Shown one piece after another: positions 28,032 to 38,349 of a stretch of 64,000 nucleotides of DNA. Each line of letters starts with the position of its first letter. Positions within the stretch are counted from its first letter, which is position 1. A model generated the notes under the pieces. It was not told where the DNA came from. It saw only the letters and a list, made by a program, of their open reading frames with translations, and did not search any database. The stretch is from Thalassospira alkalitolerans. GTDB lineage: Bacteria > Pseudomonadota > Alphaproteobacteria > Rhodospirillales > Thalassospiraceae. The position numbers and the translations under genes were made by a program. The stretch lies in the NCBI RefSeq assembly GCF_002115745.1, contig NZ_JFKB01000002.1, positions 248,001 to 312,000 on the forward strand, written 5' to 3'.

Positions 28032-28868
28032 TTACGGAACCGCGCGTCGCAACCGGCGTGCTTCGGCGTTTTCGGTATCGATCAGCCCGCGATAGGCATG
28101 CCAGCTTGAATAGCCCAAAAGCGGCATCATAATTGCCAGACCCAATAAAAAGACCACCATGCCGCATGCGGCCATCACGGCAATCATTGCCGCCCAGCCG
28201 GTCAAAACCCGCCAGTTTTTACGGAATGCCGCAACGCTTATAATCAGGGCGGTGATGACATCGATATCGCGATCCACCAAAAGCGGGATCGATACCACCG
28301 TGATGGCAAACACGATGACGGCCAAAACGCCGCCAAGAATGGTGCCGGTGATCAGGAAACTGATGGCATCGCGCGAGAAGAAGGTTTCCCAGACCAGCAC
28401 ATCAAGGGATGGCATCGACCCGTTATAAAACAGGGCAAACAGCAACATCGCAATGCGCGTCCATGCCAGGAAAAACAGCATCAGGACAACGCCAATGGCG
28501 CCAAGTTGGCCGGGGTTGCGGCGAAACCCGTTCAAACTGTGCCAAAGGGTGACATTTTCGCCCATTTCAAGGCGGCGGCTGGTTTCATAAAGTCCGACGG
28601 CGATCACCGGGGCGAGTAGCATGAAGCCCGCCCCAAGTGGCAGCGTCAGATAGGGTTGCCCCGATTGAAACAGACTAAGCAGGATAAGGTAACCTGCCAC
28701 GACGCAAAGCCCGCCATAGGCCAGCCCGATTGCCGGGGTCCGTTTAAAATCCCGCCAGCCTGCTTCCAGCCATTTTCCCGATTGGTCGCTGGTTACGTTG
28801 CGGATGGTAATGCCTTGTGGCAGTCCGTTGACGGGACTGGTTGGTTGTTTTGTTGTGGTCTCGGTCAT
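28032..28868 (-). CDS. DUF2189 domain integral membrane protein
   Basis: 278 residues with about six membrane helices. Conserved features of this alphaproteobacterial family: WLEAGWRDFKRTPAIGLAYGGLCVV, then LLAPVIAVGLYETSRRLEMGENVTLWHSL and the C-terminal VSIPLLVDRDIDVITALIISVAAFRKN and GYSSWHAYRGLID. The function is unknown; members often lie near cytochrome oxidase genes, but none is here. The ATG at 28868 is six bases after GGGAGAGG, better than the ATG at 28874, which overlaps it. Confidence 0.85.
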   Translation of the reverse strand: MTETTTKQPTSPVNGLPQGITIRNVTSDQSGKWLEAGWRDFKRTPAIGLAYGGLCVVAGYLILLSLFQSGQPYLTLPLGAGFMLLAPVIAVGLYETSRRLEMGENVTLWHSLNGFRRNPGQLGAIGVVLMLFFLAWTRIAMLLFALFYNGSMPSLDVLVWETFFSRDAISFLITGTILGGVLAVIVFAITVVSIPLLVDRDIDVITALIISVAAFRKNWRVLTGWAAMIAVMAACGMVVFLLGLAIMMPLLGYSSWHAYRGLIDTENAEARRLRRAVP

Positions 28869-29268
28869 TTGCATCCTCTCCCTGCACCTTGTTTTGAAGG
28901 TGGCCTTCGCGCAGCCTTTAAAGTCCTGATTGTATTTTTATTTTTAATAACTCTATCATTCTCCGCGATAATTGCCAGCATCTGCTGTGTTAAATGTGAT
29001 CCTGAATTTTGATCTGTATTTTATATATTCAATCTGAAGGTGGACTTTCCACCGGAGACTGGTTGATTACAAATGCATTGGACCCAAATGGATATGATGA
29101 CCTGCTTAATCGGGGGCAATGCGCGTAAATGGTCATAACAACCAATTTATTGCCATTTTCTGTTGCGAGTAGCGGTACGAACCATATGCTGTTGGAATCA
29201 AATCATAACATTGCACCGTGCGGAACGACGTGTTCCCCGGGTGCCAAGTAAAAAGCGGAGCCGGATTG
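28869..29268. other. 400-base divergent intergenic region
   Basis: This is AT-rich and must carry promoters for the DUF2189 gene (minus) and the AsmA gene (plus). A 15-base inverted repeat (GGTGGA-CTT-TCCACC) lies at 29039-29053 and could be a protein-binding site or short hairpin. No coding sequence is evident. Confidence 0.45.
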
Positions 29269-32200
29269 TTGAAAAAGATCATTGCTGTGATTGGTGCCAT
29301 TCTGGTCGTGGTCATTGCGGCGCTATTGGTCATTCCATCGCTGATTGACTGGAATGGCTATAAGCCGCAAATCACCCAGGCGGTGCATGATGCAACCGGT
29401 CGTAATCTTGACATTAACGGCGATCTTTCGATGTCGCTGTTGCCGTTCCCGGCCTTGTCGGTTGAAAAGGTCGCGCTGAGCAATCTGGCAGGCGCACAGG
29501 ACGCGGAAATGGTCACGGTCGAAGAAGTCCGTGTTGCGGTCGCCCTGATGCCGCTTTTGACCGGCAATGTGCAGGTGACGAAAATCAGCCTGATCGATCC
29601 GGTGATTTCCATCGAAAGCTTTACCGACGGCAGCAACAATCTGGTGTTTGATCCGGCACAGGCAACCCGTTCCGGCCCGGATGCCGGCACCATTGCCAAT
29701 CCTCAATCTGGCACAGATAGCGAACCGGCTGCATCGGAAACCGCTCCCCCGGCAGAACCGGCAGGCGATGCCGGATCATCGGATTTGGCCAGCACGATCC
29801 AGATTGATCGTCTGGAAATCGAAAATGCCACCATCGTGTATCATGCACCGGGCAGCACGGAACGGATCGAAGGATTGACCCTTGGTGTTTCGGCTGACAG
29901 CCTGAATGGTCCGGCGGACGGCGAAGGCTATGTGTTTTATCGCGGCATTCCACTGACGTTTAATTTCAATGTTGGCCAGATCAGTCAGACCGGACCGTTT
30001 CCGATTGGCCTGAGACTTGGCATCGACAAGGTTGATGGCGGTATCAGCCTCAGCGGTCAGGTCGATCTTTCGGCGGAGTATCCGGGCTTTAACGGCCAGA
30101 TTGATGGCAATTTCAACGATCTGCGCGAAGCCGCAATGCGCATTGCAGGCGAAGGGGCGGATATCCCCGATATTGCCGCCAAGCCGTTTAATCTGGGCGG
30201 GCAGATTGCCGCCAATGCCAAATCAGTGACGATCAATGATTTGTCGATCCGGTTTGGTGAAACACGCGGTTCTGGCGCGATTGCGATTGATCAGGAACCG
30301 AAAATGCGGGCCGATGTGGCGCTGCGTTTCAACCAGCTTGATCTTGATTCAATTCTGGTCCTGACCCATATGGGCGAGGGTGCTGCGGCACCGGCCGGTG
30401 GTAATGACGCAACGACAAACAACGGTGATGGCAACGCTACATCGGCACCGGAAAATGGTGATAGCGGGCAGTCGATCCCGTCACAGGGTGGCACAAAATC
30501 CGCAGCCAATGGGCCGATGATCCCGGCTGATCTGACAGCGGCGATTGATTTCGAAGTTGAAACCCTGATTTACAATCAGACCCCGATCCATAATGCGCGC
30601 GTCAATGCGGCGATTGCCAATAGCAAGATCACCTTAAACGAAGTCTCGGCCGATCTTCCGGGCGGGACCGATGTTTCGGTATTTGGCAGCATTTCAGGCA
30701 GTGGCCCAAAACCCAGTGCCGCGCTTTCATACGAAGTGGCATCGGATAACATCCGGGCGGTTGCGCGGTGGCTTGGCGTTGATGTTGATGGCATCCGTGC
30801 AGACCGTTTGCGCCGGTTCTCGCTGACCGGTGGGATCAAGGGCACGCAGGACAAGCTTGATATTTCCGATTTGGATCTGCGCATTGATGATACCGCCATT
30901 CGCGGTGCCATTGTCGCCAATCTGAGCGGTGATGGGCTTCCGGCACTTGGTATTGGTTTGAAGCTGGATCGTATCAATTTGGATCAATATATCCCGACGG
31001 CACCGGTTGCTGCGAATGGGGATGGGGCTTCGTCCACATCAAGTGGTGGTTCTGCGACCACAGGTTCGGGCACAGCGTCGGGTGGTTCGGATGCGGGCAA
31101 AGCGGCATCGGGTCCGGTATCGGGCAGCGATGCAATGATCAAAACGATCAAGGATGCGTTGGCACCGCTTGACGGGCTGGCGGCGAATTATCGTTTGGCG
31201 GCCGATGAAATCATTTCGTCGGGTGTGTCGATCAAGGGCATCGCCATTGATGGCAGCCTGAACGGCGCGCAGATCAAACTAAATAACTTTGCCGTTGCCA
31301 ATGCGGCCGGGCTTTCGGCCAGTGCCAGTGGTGTGTTCCGCGGCGATGCCAAAATTCCGGCATTCGAAGGGGTGAAACTGAAAGTTACGGCTCAGACGCT
31401 GGAACCTTTGGCGAAACTGACGGGCATGACGCTTCCGGCACCGGCCAGCCAATATAAAAGCATTCAGGCCAATGTCGGTCTGAACGGCCCGATTACCGGT
31501 CCGAAACTTGATCTCGACGTTTCCAACCCGTTGATGCAATTGGCCATAAACGGTGTGTTGCAGGACTTGTTGGGCGCGGCGCCGGGGATTGATGGCAAAC
31601 TTGTAATGCAGGCATCCAGCCTGAACCGTTTGTTGCCATTGGTCGCCCCGACTTACGAGCCGTCGGGCAATCTGGGACGTTTGGCAATTGACAGTACGAT
31701 CAAGGGCAATGCGACAAACATCGCGTTGTCGATCGCCAAGTTTGGTGTTGGTCCGTTTGAAACCAAGGGCAATGTTGATTTTAACGCCAGTGGCGCACAG
31801 CCAAAACTGGCGGTGTCGCTTTCGGGTGGGACACTTGACGTTGATCCGTTTGTGCCAGCGGCCAAACGTGCCGGTTTGATGCCGCAAGGTGGCAGCGGAT
31901 TGCGCCGGGCGGCGTTTAATATGCCAAAAACCATGAAGGTGACCACGGTTGATGCCCGTGACGGCACGCCGTGGGACGATACGGTGATTGATGTATCGGC
32001 CCTTCGGTCGATTGATGCCACTATTTCGGTGGTGCTGGATCAGCTTGATTTTGATGCCTATAGCCTGATGAAGCCGGATTTGAAGGCAACATTGGTGACC
32101 GGGCTTCTGACCATTGAAAAATTCACCGGTCTTTTGGGCGATGGTAATCTGGCGATTGATGGCACATTTGATGCGCGCAATTCAGATACGCCGAAACTGG

Positions 32201-32868
32201 CCCTTAAAGGCAATCTGGATGGGGCCGATATTCAAAAACTGGCGCCGATCAAGATTGCCAATGACATGGTGATTGGCGGGGCGGCGACGAAGTTTAATGT
32301 TACCGCATCGGGCAATACATCGCGCAAGCTGGTCAGTGCGTTAAGCGGCACGGCCAATTTGATGCTGAACAATGTTCGGTTCAGCAATGCTGATAAACGA
32401 TCCGCCGATCCGAAATTGAACCTGCAGGCATTGTTGCAACAAGGTCCGCAGGCGATGGTGGTTGAAGGGGTTGGTAATAACGATCTGCTTCAGTCGCTTG
32501 AGGCCGATATGACGATCACCAACGGGATTGCCAAAACAACCCGGGTTGATGCCGTATCGCGCGTCGGGACGGCCGATGCCAATGCGACGCTTGATTTGCC
32601 GAAATGGTTGATGGATGCGCAGGCTGATTTTGATTTTTCCAAGAAAATCGAAGAACTGCCCGCGTTCAGTGTTTATGCCAAAGGCAAGATCGATAGCCCC
32701 GCTGTTAGCGGCAAGATGGACAAGGTCGCGATCAAGATTTTGGACAACATTCTTGATAAGGCATTGGGTGGCAGCGGGTCATCCAGCGACAGTTCCGGTT
32801 CAGGAACTTCGGGCAAGGATGCGGCCAAGGGGCTTCTAAAAGGTCTTTTGAATCAACTGGGTCGCTGA
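29269..32868 (+). CDS. Large AsmA family protein
   Basis: 1199 residues. A single N-terminal membrane helix (KKIIAVIGAILVVVIAALLVIPSLIDW) anchors a long periplasmic protein with the AsmA N-terminal motif YKPQITQAVHDATGRNLDINGDLSMSLLPFPALSVEKV. The C-terminal AsmA_2 half includes LDFDAYSLMKPDLKATLVTGLLTIEKFTGLLGDGNLAIDGTFD. Two low-complexity Ser/Gly/Ala/Asn-rich linkers (near 30.4 kb and 31.05 kb) separate repeat blocks of this bridge-like lipid-transfer fold. AsmA proteins are implicated in phospholipid movement between inner and outer membranes. I place the start at TTG 29269, eight bases after GCGGAG, giving MKKIIAVIG; the GTG at 29218 has no ribosome-binding site. Confidence 0.86.
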   Translation: MKKIIAVIGAILVVVIAALLVIPSLIDWNGYKPQITQAVHDATGRNLDINGDLSMSLLPFPALSVEKVALSNLAGAQDAEMVTVEEVRVAVALMPLLTGNVQVTKISLIDPVISIESFTDGSNNLVFDPAQATRSGPDAGTIANPQSGTDSEPAASETAPPAEPAGDAGSSDLASTIQIDRLEIENATIVYHAPGSTERIEGLTLGVSADSLNGPADGEGYVFYRGIPLTFNFNVGQISQTGPFPIGLRLGIDKVDGGISLSGQVDLSAEYPGFNGQIDGNFNDLREAAMRIAGEGADIPDIAAKPFNLGGQIAANAKSVTINDLSIRFGETRGSGAIAIDQEPKMRADVALRFNQLDLDSILVLTHMGEGAAAPAGGNDATTNNGDGNATSAPENGDSGQSIPSQGGTKSAANGPMIPADLTAAIDFEVETLIYNQTPIHNARVNAAIANSKITLNEVSADLPGGTDVSVFGSISGSGPKPSAALSYEVASDNIRAVARWLGVDVDGIRADRLRRFSLTGGIKGTQDKLDISDLDLRIDDTAIRGAIVANLSGDGLPALGIGLKLDRINLDQYIPTAPVAANGDGASSTSSGGSATTGSGTASGGSDAGKAASGPVSGSDAMIKTIKDALAPLDGLAANYRLAADEIISSGVSIKGIAIDGSLNGAQIKLNNFAVANAAGLSASASGVFRGDAKIPAFEGVKLKVTAQTLEPLAKLTGMTLPAPASQYKSIQANVGLNGPITGPKLDLDVSNPLMQLAINGVLQDLLGAAPGIDGKLVMQASSLNRLLPLVAPTYEPSGNLGRLAIDSTIKGNATNIALSIAKFGVGPFETKGNVDFNASGAQPKLAVSLSGGTLDVDPFVPAAKRAGLMPQGGSGLRRAAFNMPKTMKVTTVDARDGTPWDDTVIDVSALRSIDATISVVLDQLDFDAYSLMKPDLKATLVTGLLTIEKFTGLLGDGNLAIDGTFDARNSDTPKLALKGNLDGADIQKLAPIKIANDMVIGGAATKFNVTASGNTSRKLVSALSGTANLMLNNVRFSNADKRSADPKLNLQALLQQGPQAMVVEGVGNNDLLQSLEADMTITNGIAKTTRVDAVSRVGTADANATLDLPKWLMDAQADFDFSKKIEELPAFSVYAKGKIDSPAVSGKMDKVAIKILDNILDKALGGSGSSSDSSGSGTSGKDAAKGLLKGLLNQLGR

Positions 32869-32893
32869 TTTCGCGACAAGGTTTGGACTTTGT

Positions 32894-32925
32894 AAACGGC
32901 CCTGCATTGCGGGGCCGTTTTCTTT
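32894..32925 (+). terminator. Rho-independent terminator after the AsmA gene
   Basis: AAACGGCCC and GGGCCGTTT pair around a short loop, followed by T-rich sequence (TTTTCTTTT). Confidence 0.85.
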
Positions 32926-33039
32926 TGTACGCGGCGAGGTGTGAACCAGACTGTCATAAAAAGTCAAAAAAACCTTAACAAACGGGCCGCGCTTCGACAT
33001 GATCCGCGCGTCGATTCCCTTTATGAGTAACGGTTGATC

Positions 33040-34569
33040 ATGGTCGCAAAGAAAACGGCTCTGGATAAGGATCTTAAATGGCAACGCCGCATGGATGCGG
33101 GTGTCGTTGAGGCCGCGTCCCTGAGTGCTAAGCTCGGACTTGCGCTTGTCTTTCTTTTTGCCTGCAGTGCGTTTGTCGCCCTTTATATGGGCGGACTGCC
33201 GCAAAGCGGGTTCCTGATTGCCGCGGCGGTAATCGGTGGGTATATGGCGCTGAATATCGGCGCAAATGATGTGGCCAACAATGTTGGCCCCGCTGTTGGT
33301 TCAAAGGCGCTAACTATGGTTGGCGCCCTTTTTATTGCAGCTATTTTCGAAGCCGCCGGTGCGATTATCGCCGGGGGTGACGTTGTTAGCACGATCAAGA
33401 ACGGCATTATTGATCCCAATCAGATGCCCGATCCCCAGACCTTTGTCTGGGCGATGATGGCGGCTCTTTTGGCGGCGGCCCTTTGGCTTAACCTTGCGAC
33501 CTGGTTGGGGGCGCCGGTTTCGACCACGCATTCGATTGTTGGTGGCGTGATGGGGGCGGGCATGGCGGCCGTGGGCATTGAGGCGGTCAATTGGCCGACC
33601 ATGGGCACGATTGCCGCAAGCTGGGTGATTTCACCGGTTCTGGGCGGTTTGATTGCCGCAGGCTTCCTTGCCTTTATCAAATTCAAGATCCTTTACACCG
33701 AAAACCGGGTTGCGGCGGCGCGCAAATGGGTGCCGATTTTGGTCGGTGTGATGGTATCGGCCTTCACCATGTATCTGATGATGAAGGGGATCAAAAAGAT
33801 CTGGAAAGCCGATGTTTCAGTCGTGATTGCGATTGGCGTTGCCGCGTTCTTCCTGACCTTGTTCCCGGTGCGCAAGGCGGTTTTTCATGCGTCGCGTGAC
33901 ATGACCGGACGGCGCAAGGAAATTGCGTCGCTGTTTCGTCTTCCGCTGATTGTGTCGGCCGCCCTTTTGTCATTCGCCCATGGGTCAAACGATGTTGCCA
34001 ATGCGATTGGCCCGTTGGCGGCCATCGTTTCGGGCGTTGATAGCGGTGAAATCGTTACATCGGCGCCGATCCCGATCTGGGTGATGGTGATTGGCGCGAT
34101 TGGTATTTCGGCCGGTCTTATCCTGTTTGGTCCGAAATTGATCAAAACGGTCGGGTCGAAGATTACCAAGCTTGATCCGATCCGGGCCTATACCGTGGCA
34201 CTTTCCGCCGCGCTTACGGTGATTGTCGCATCTGCATTGGGGCTTCCTGTCAGTTCGACGCATATTGCGGTCGGTGCGGTGTTTGGTGTCGGGTTCCTGC
34301 GCGAAACGCTAAGCCATCGTCGCCGGATTGAAACTGCGCCGATGCTGGTCGGTGATAATGTTGAAACCGACGTGCAAAAGCAGCATATCGAAGCCCTGCG
34401 TCAGCTTGACCCGTTCGAGGCCGAACGTGCGGAAAACAAATTGCACAAACGGTTGCTGGTGCGCCGTCGCTATGCGGTGACGATTGCAACCGCCTGGGTG
34501 GTTACGGTCCCGGCGGGTGCGTTTCTTGGCGCGCTTTTGTTTTTCACCATTCGCGGGATCATGCTTTAA
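33040..34569 (+). CDS. Low-affinity inorganic phosphate transporter (Pit family)
   Basis: 509 residues with about ten membrane helices. The two inverted Pit repeats each carry the signature: GANDVANNVGPAVGSKALT and GSNDVANAIGPLAAIVSG, and each is followed later by a pre-helix LGAPVSTTHSIVGGVMGAG and LGLPVSSTHIAVGAVFGVG. The protein imports phosphate (as metal-phosphate) with protons in the inner membrane. A basic cytoplasmic loop carrying RRRIETAPM and AEMPDVERAL-like acidic regions lies near the end. ATG 33040 is preferred to the TTG at 33034. A strong terminator follows. Confidence 0.93.
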   Translation: MVAKKTALDKDLKWQRRMDAGVVEAASLSAKLGLALVFLFACSAFVALYMGGLPQSGFLIAAAVIGGYMALNIGANDVANNVGPAVGSKALTMVGALFIAAIFEAAGAIIAGGDVVSTIKNGIIDPNQMPDPQTFVWAMMAALLAAALWLNLATWLGAPVSTTHSIVGGVMGAGMAAVGIEAVNWPTMGTIAASWVISPVLGGLIAAGFLAFIKFKILYTENRVAAARKWVPILVGVMVSAFTMYLMMKGIKKIWKADVSVVIAIGVAAFFLTLFPVRKAVFHASRDMTGRRKEIASLFRLPLIVSAALLSFAHGSNDVANAIGPLAAIVSGVDSGEIVTSAPIPIWVMVIGAIGISAGLILFGPKLIKTVGSKITKLDPIRAYTVALSAALTVIVASALGLPVSSTHIAVGAVFGVGFLRETLSHRRRIETAPMLVGDNVETDVQKQHIEALRQLDPFEAERAENKLHKRLLVRRRYAVTIATAWVVTVPAGAFLGALLFFTIRGIML

Positions 34570-34652
34570 ATCCGGATGGTTTAAGCGCAATATTAAAGTT
34601 TCGCGGCACGGTGTTCCTCTTTTTCCCCGGAGCATCTTGTGGCGATCTGCAG

Positions 34653-34683
34653 CGGCGGTCAGGCATGCCTGACCGCCGTTTTT
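34653..34683 (+). terminator. Rho-independent terminator after the Pit gene
   Basis: CGGCGGTCAGG and CCTGACCGCCG form a perfect 11-pair stem with loop CATG, followed by five T residues. Confidence 0.95.
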
Positions 34684-34818
34684 CCTTGACGGGCGGGATG
34701 CATACCCGTAAATACCCCGGCACATAATTGCATCGAACCCGTGTCAAATCGTCGCCCAGTCAAAGTGGGCCGCGAGATTTTCTATGCGTGCGTTCTGCGT
34801 TGGATTAAGGAAAAGACG

Positions 34819-35361
34819 ATGAAAGCCACCCTTTTTGGCATTCTGGCGATGGCCATCACGGTTGTTGCATCGAACATTCTGGTTGAATATCCGTTGCCGG
34901 GTGTTCTTGCCGATTGGCTGACCTATGGGGCGTTTACCTATCCGGTGGCGTTTTTGGTAACCGATCTGACCAACCGTGCCCGCGGGGCGCAGGCCGCGCG
35001 TGTTGTGGTTCTGGCCGGGTTTGCTATTGCGGTTGTTTTGTCACTGATCTTTGCTGATACGCGCATTGCCCTTGCATCGGGGACGGCGTTTCTGATTGCG
35101 CAGTTGCTTGACGTGACGGTGTTTGACAAATTGCGTCAGGCCAGCTGGTGGAAAGCGCCGCTGGTGTCATCGGGGATCGGGTCGCTGGTTGATACGACGT
35201 TGTTCTTTTCGATTGCATTCGCGGGAACGGGCCTTCCGTGGGACACATGGGCGATGGGTGATTTTAGCGCCAAGATTATTATGGCGCTGACCTGTCTGGC
35301 ACCGTTCCGCCTGTTGATGGCGGTGGTGACACCGCGTGCAAATGTGGAACCGGCACGCTGA
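34819..35361 (+). CDS. VUT family queuosine-precursor transporter (YhhQ-like)
   Basis: 180 residues with about six membrane helices. The VUT/YhhQ pattern is seen in ASNILVEYPLPG, TYGAFTYPVAFLVTDLTNR, SGTAFLIAQLLDVTVFDKLR and SSGIGSLVDTTLFFSIAFAG. YhhQ imports the 7-deazaguanine precursors preQ0 and preQ1. The queA-tgt-queF genes follow immediately (94 bases), supporting a queuosine role rather than just family membership. The reading from 34741 is rejected in favour of ATG 34819, which has AAGGA seven bases upstream. I looked for a preQ1 riboswitch in the leader and did not find a convincing one. Confidence 0.85.
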   Translation: MKATLFGILAMAITVVASNILVEYPLPGVLADWLTYGAFTYPVAFLVTDLTNRARGAQAARVVVLAGFAIAVVLSLIFADTRIALASGTAFLIAQLLDVTVFDKLRQASWWKAPLVSSGIGSLVDTTLFFSIAFAGTGLPWDTWAMGDFSAKIIMALTCLAPFRLLMAVVTPRANVEPAR

Positions 35362-35454
35362 TTTTTCGCCCCGACGCCATAAGATGGTGCAAAGGGGGGG
35401 GATAAAGCGCCCCTCTGATTTTTTGTTCTGATAAGTGCAGGTTCTGTATTTCCG

Positions 35455-36522
35455 ATGAAAGTCGATCTGTTCGATTTTGAATTGCCGCGCGACTGTATTG
35501 CCGAACATCCGGCAAATCCGCGCGATAGTGCCCGTATGCTTGATCTGACGGGTGGGGAAACCCCCGCCGGTATGATGGATCGCATCGTGCGTGAATTGCC
35601 CGATATCCTGCGCCCCGGTGATCTTTTGATTTCAAACGATACCCGCGTGATCCCCGCCCGCCTGTTTGGCAAGCGCGGGGATGCCGGGATTGAAGTCACC
35701 CTGCATAAACAGGAAGGCTTGGCCCAATGGCGTGCCTTTGCCAAACCGGCCAGAAAGCTGCGCATTGGCGAGATTTTCAAAGTCACCGATGATTTTGAAG
35801 CCGAGGTTATCGAAAAGAAAGATGGCGGCGAAGTTTTGCTGCGTTTTAACGTCGCAGGTGCCGATCTTATTGCCGGGCTTGAAAAATATGGCGTGATGCC
35901 GTTGCCGCCCTATATCCGGCGTGACAAGGGCGGGGATAATCAGGACCGATCCGATTATCAGACGATCTTTGCCCGGCATGATGGTGCGGTTGCCGCGCCG
36001 ACGGCGGGGTTGCATTTCACGCCTGAATTGCTGGCGAACCTTGACGCGCGCGGGATCAAACGGCGCACGATTACGCTGCATGTTGGTGCGGGAACGTTTT
36101 TGCCGGTGAAGGTAGATGACACCAATGACCACAAAATGCATGCTGAATGGGGCAGCATTTCGCCGGAAATCGCGACCCTGATCAATGAAACACGGGCGAA
36201 TGGCGGGCGGGTGATTGCGGTCGGGACGACGTCACTTCGGTTGCTTGAAAGTGCGGCCCGCGAAGACGGGGTGGTTGAACCGTTCGAGAACGACACCGAC
36301 ATCTTTATCACGCCGGGTTATAAATTCCGCGCGGTCGATATGTTGTTGACCAATTTTCATCTGCCGCGGTCGACGTTGTTCATGCTGGTATCGGCCTTTG
36401 CCGGGTATGATCGCATGAAGACGGCCTATGGCCACGCGATTGAAAACAAATACCGTTTCTATTCCTATGGCGATTGCAGCCTGCTTGAATGCGCCAGCAA
36501 GATTGAAAAAGCTGATGACTGA
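35455..36522 (+). CDS. queA: S-adenosylmethionine:tRNA ribosyltransferase-isomerase
   Basis: 355 residues with the family start [29 protein letters not shown], then [55 protein letters not shown] and [39 protein letters not shown]. It transfers and isomerises the ribosyl group of SAM onto preQ1-tRNA, producing epoxyqueuosine in the tRNA wobble position. It overlaps the tgt gene by eight bases. Confidence 0.96.
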   Translation: MKVDLFDFELPRDCIAEHPANPRDSARMLDLTGGETPAGMMDRIVRELPDILRPGDLLISNDTRVIPARLFGKRGDAGIEVTLHKQEGLAQWRAFAKPARKLRIGEIFKVTDDFEAEVIEKKDGGEVLLRFNVAGADLIAGLEKYGVMPLPPYIRRDKGGDNQDRSDYQTIFARHDGAVAAPTAGLHFTPELLANLDARGIKRRTITLHVGAGTFLPVKVDDTNDHKMHAEWGSISPEIATLINETRANGGRVIAVGTTSLRLLESAAREDGVVEPFENDTDIFITPGYKFRAVDMLLTNFHLPRSTLFMLVSAFAGYDRMKTAYGHAIENKYRFYSYGDCSLLECASKIEKADD

Positions 36523-37657
36523 ATTTCGTTATGAACTTTTAGCCACCGATGGCAAAGCCCGTCTGGGGCGCATCCATACCGCGCATGGCGTGATTGATAC
36601 CCCGGCGTTTATGCCGGTCGGAACGGCGGCGACGGTCAAGGGCATGTTGCCCGAAAACGTGGCCGATACCGGCGCGCAAATCCTTTTGGGCAATACCTAT
36701 CATTTGATGCTGCGTCCCGGGGCAGAACGCATTGCGCGCCTTGGCGGCCTGCATAAATTCATGAATTGGGACAAACCGATCCTGACCGATAGCGGCGGGT
36801 ATCAGGTGATGTCACTGTCGAAACTGCGCAAGATTACTGAAGATGGCGTGACGTTCAAAAGCCATATCGATGGCCGCAAATTTGCGCTATCGCCGGAACG
36901 GTCGATGGAAATCCAGCATTTGCTGGGATCGACGATCACCATGGCCTTTGACGAATGCACCCCGTTCCCCGCGACCGAGCAACAGGCCGCAGACAGCATG
37001 CGTATGTCGATGCGCTGGGCCAAGCGATCCAAGGATGCGTTTGTTAACCGCGAGGGTTACGCGCTTTATGGCATTCAGCAGGGCAGCGTGTTTGAAAACC
37101 TGCGTCGGGAAAGTTCCGAAAAGCTGACCGAGCTTGATCTTCCGGGGCATTCGGTTGGCGGCCTTGCGGTTGGCGAAGGCCAGCAGATCATGTTTGATAC
37201 GCTTGATTTCTGTGTCGATATGTTGCCCGCCAATAAGCCGCGTTACCTGATGGGGGTTGGCAAGCCGTCTGACCTTGTCGGGGCTGTGATGCGCGGGATT
37301 GATCAGTTTGACTGTGTATTGCCGACCCGGTCGGGGCGCAATGCACAGGGCTTTACCCATCGCGGGACGCTGAACCTTAAAAACGGCCGTCATCGCGATG
37401 ATGACCGTCCGCTGGATGACCAATGTAATTGCCCGGCCTGCACGAAATATTCGCGCGCCTATCTGCATCACTTGATCAAAGCCGGTGAAATTCTGGGCGC
37501 GGTCCTGCTGACCTGGCATAACCTGGCCTATTATCAGGATTTGATGGCCGACATGCGCAAAGCCATTGCCGAAGGCCGGATGGACGCGTTTGCACGCGAT
37601 TTCCATGCCGCACAGGAAGGCGGGGATATTGATCCCATGCCGATCATCGAGGATTAA
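36515..37657 (+). CDS. tgt: tRNA-guanine transglycosylase
   Basis: 380 residues. The sequence starts [22 protein letters not shown] and contains the active-site [61 protein letters not shown] and the zinc site [17 protein letters not shown]. It exchanges guanine-34 of GUN anticodon tRNAs for preQ1. It shares an eight-base overlap with queA and lies four bases before queF. The reading from 36428 overlaps queA too far, so I use ATG 36515. Confidence 0.97.
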   Translation: MTEFRYELLATDGKARLGRIHTAHGVIDTPAFMPVGTAATVKGMLPENVADTGAQILLGNTYHLMLRPGAERIARLGGLHKFMNWDKPILTDSGGYQVMSLSKLRKITEDGVTFKSHIDGRKFALSPERSMEIQHLLGSTITMAFDECTPFPATEQQAADSMRMSMRWAKRSKDAFVNREGYALYGIQQGSVFENLRRESSEKLTELDLPGHSVGGLAVGEGQQIMFDTLDFCVDMLPANKPRYLMGVGKPSDLVGAVMRGIDQFDCVLPTRSGRNAQGFTHRGTLNLKNGRHRDDDRPLDDQCNCPACTKYSRAYLHHLIKAGEILGAVLLTWHNLAYYQDLMADMRKAIAEGRMDAFARDFHAAQEGGDIDPMPIIED

Positions 37658-37661
37658 TCTG

Positions 37662-38129
37662 ATGGCGGATCAAACCATTTACGACAATCTGACCATGCTG
37701 GGCGGTGCGACCGAACAGCCCGCAAGCCCGGAGGAAGCCGTTCTGGAACGGGTGCAAAACCCGCAGGCAGGTACGGATTACTGTGTGCGGTTTGTCGCCC
37801 CGGAATTTACGTCGCTTTGTCCGATCACCGGCCAGCCGGATTTTGCCCACCTGGTGATTGATTATGTGCCCGGTGACTGGCTGGTTGAAAGCAAGTCGCT
37901 GAAACTGTTTTTGACGTCATTTCGCAATCATGGCTCGTTCCACGAGGATTGCACGGTCAAAGTTGGCAAACGGATTGCGGAAACGATTGATCCGAAATGG
38001 TTGCGCATTGGCGGGTACTGGTATCCGCGTGGCGGCATTCCGATTGATGTGTTTTACCAAACCGGCCCGGCCCCCGATGGTGTCTGGATCCCCGATCAAG
38101 GCGTTGCGCCGTACCGCGGGCGTGGCTAG
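37662..38129 (+). CDS. queF: NADPH-dependent 7-cyano-7-deazaguanine (preQ0) reductase, type I
   Basis: 155 residues, the single-domain type I size. The nucleophile C53 is in [10 protein letters not shown], with D60 as the proton donor, and the QueF motif [16 protein letters not shown] binds NADPH. It reduces the nitrile of preQ0 to the aminomethyl of preQ1, which tgt then inserts. The gene follows tgt by four bases with GAGGA upstream. queC, queD and queE are not in the window, so preQ0 is either made elsewhere or imported by the YhhQ-like protein. Confidence 0.96.
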   Translation: MADQTIYDNLTMLGGATEQPASPEEAVLERVQNPQAGTDYCVRFVAPEFTSLCPITGQPDFAHLVIDYVPGDWLVESKSLKLFLTSFRNHGSFHEDCTVKVGKRIAETIDPKWLRIGGYWYPRGGIPIDVFYQTGPAPDGVWIPDQGVAPYRGRG

Positions 38130-38177
38130 GGCGGTCTGAGCCGGTGCAAACCGGACTAAACGGATCCAAATTAAAAG

Positions 38178-38210
38178 ACCGTCGTTGGGGAAACCTGCGG
38201 CGGTTTTTTT
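38178..38210 (+). terminator. Rho-independent terminator after queF
   Basis: ACCGTCG and CGGCGGT form the outer stem with an inner GG/CC pair around a GAAA tetraloop and are followed by seven T residues. Confidence 0.92.
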
Positions 38211-38248
38211 GTGGGGTCTGGGGATTACCAAGATGTATAGATATTAAC

Positions 38249-38267
38249 AATGCGAATTATTCTCATT
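38249..38267. promoter_or_regulatory. Fur box upstream of the FecI-type sigma factor
   Basis: AATGCGAATTATTCTCATT is a 19-base near-perfect palindrome (one mismatch pair around a central T) matching the classical Fur consensus half-sites NATWAT. It lies 82 bases before the sigma factor start, so iron-replete repression by Fur is expected. Confidence 0.75.
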
Positions 38268-38349
38268 GTTTTGATGGGGACTTCTTGCTAAGACAGCCGC
38301 ACAGCAGGGTGAGCTGTAGTGCTTTGGCAATTGTGTGTTTGGGAAGATC

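Noticed and set aside
32836-33204. 122-codon minus-strand frame
   Set aside because: It overlaps the AsmA end, a terminator and the start of the Pit gene, and has a shadow-like composition.
34700-34760. Possible tRNA because of a GGTTCGAT-like string on the minus strand
   Set aside because: The flanking bases do not form a T stem or cloverleaf.
34684-34818. preQ1 riboswitch before the YhhQ-like gene
   Set aside because: A short ACGGG/CCCGT hairpin is present, but the conserved loop and A-rich tail of preQ1 classes are not seen.
38335-38349. GTG start for the FecI-type sigma factor
   Set aside because: GGGAAG lies between this GTG and the ATG at 38350 and fits the ATG.
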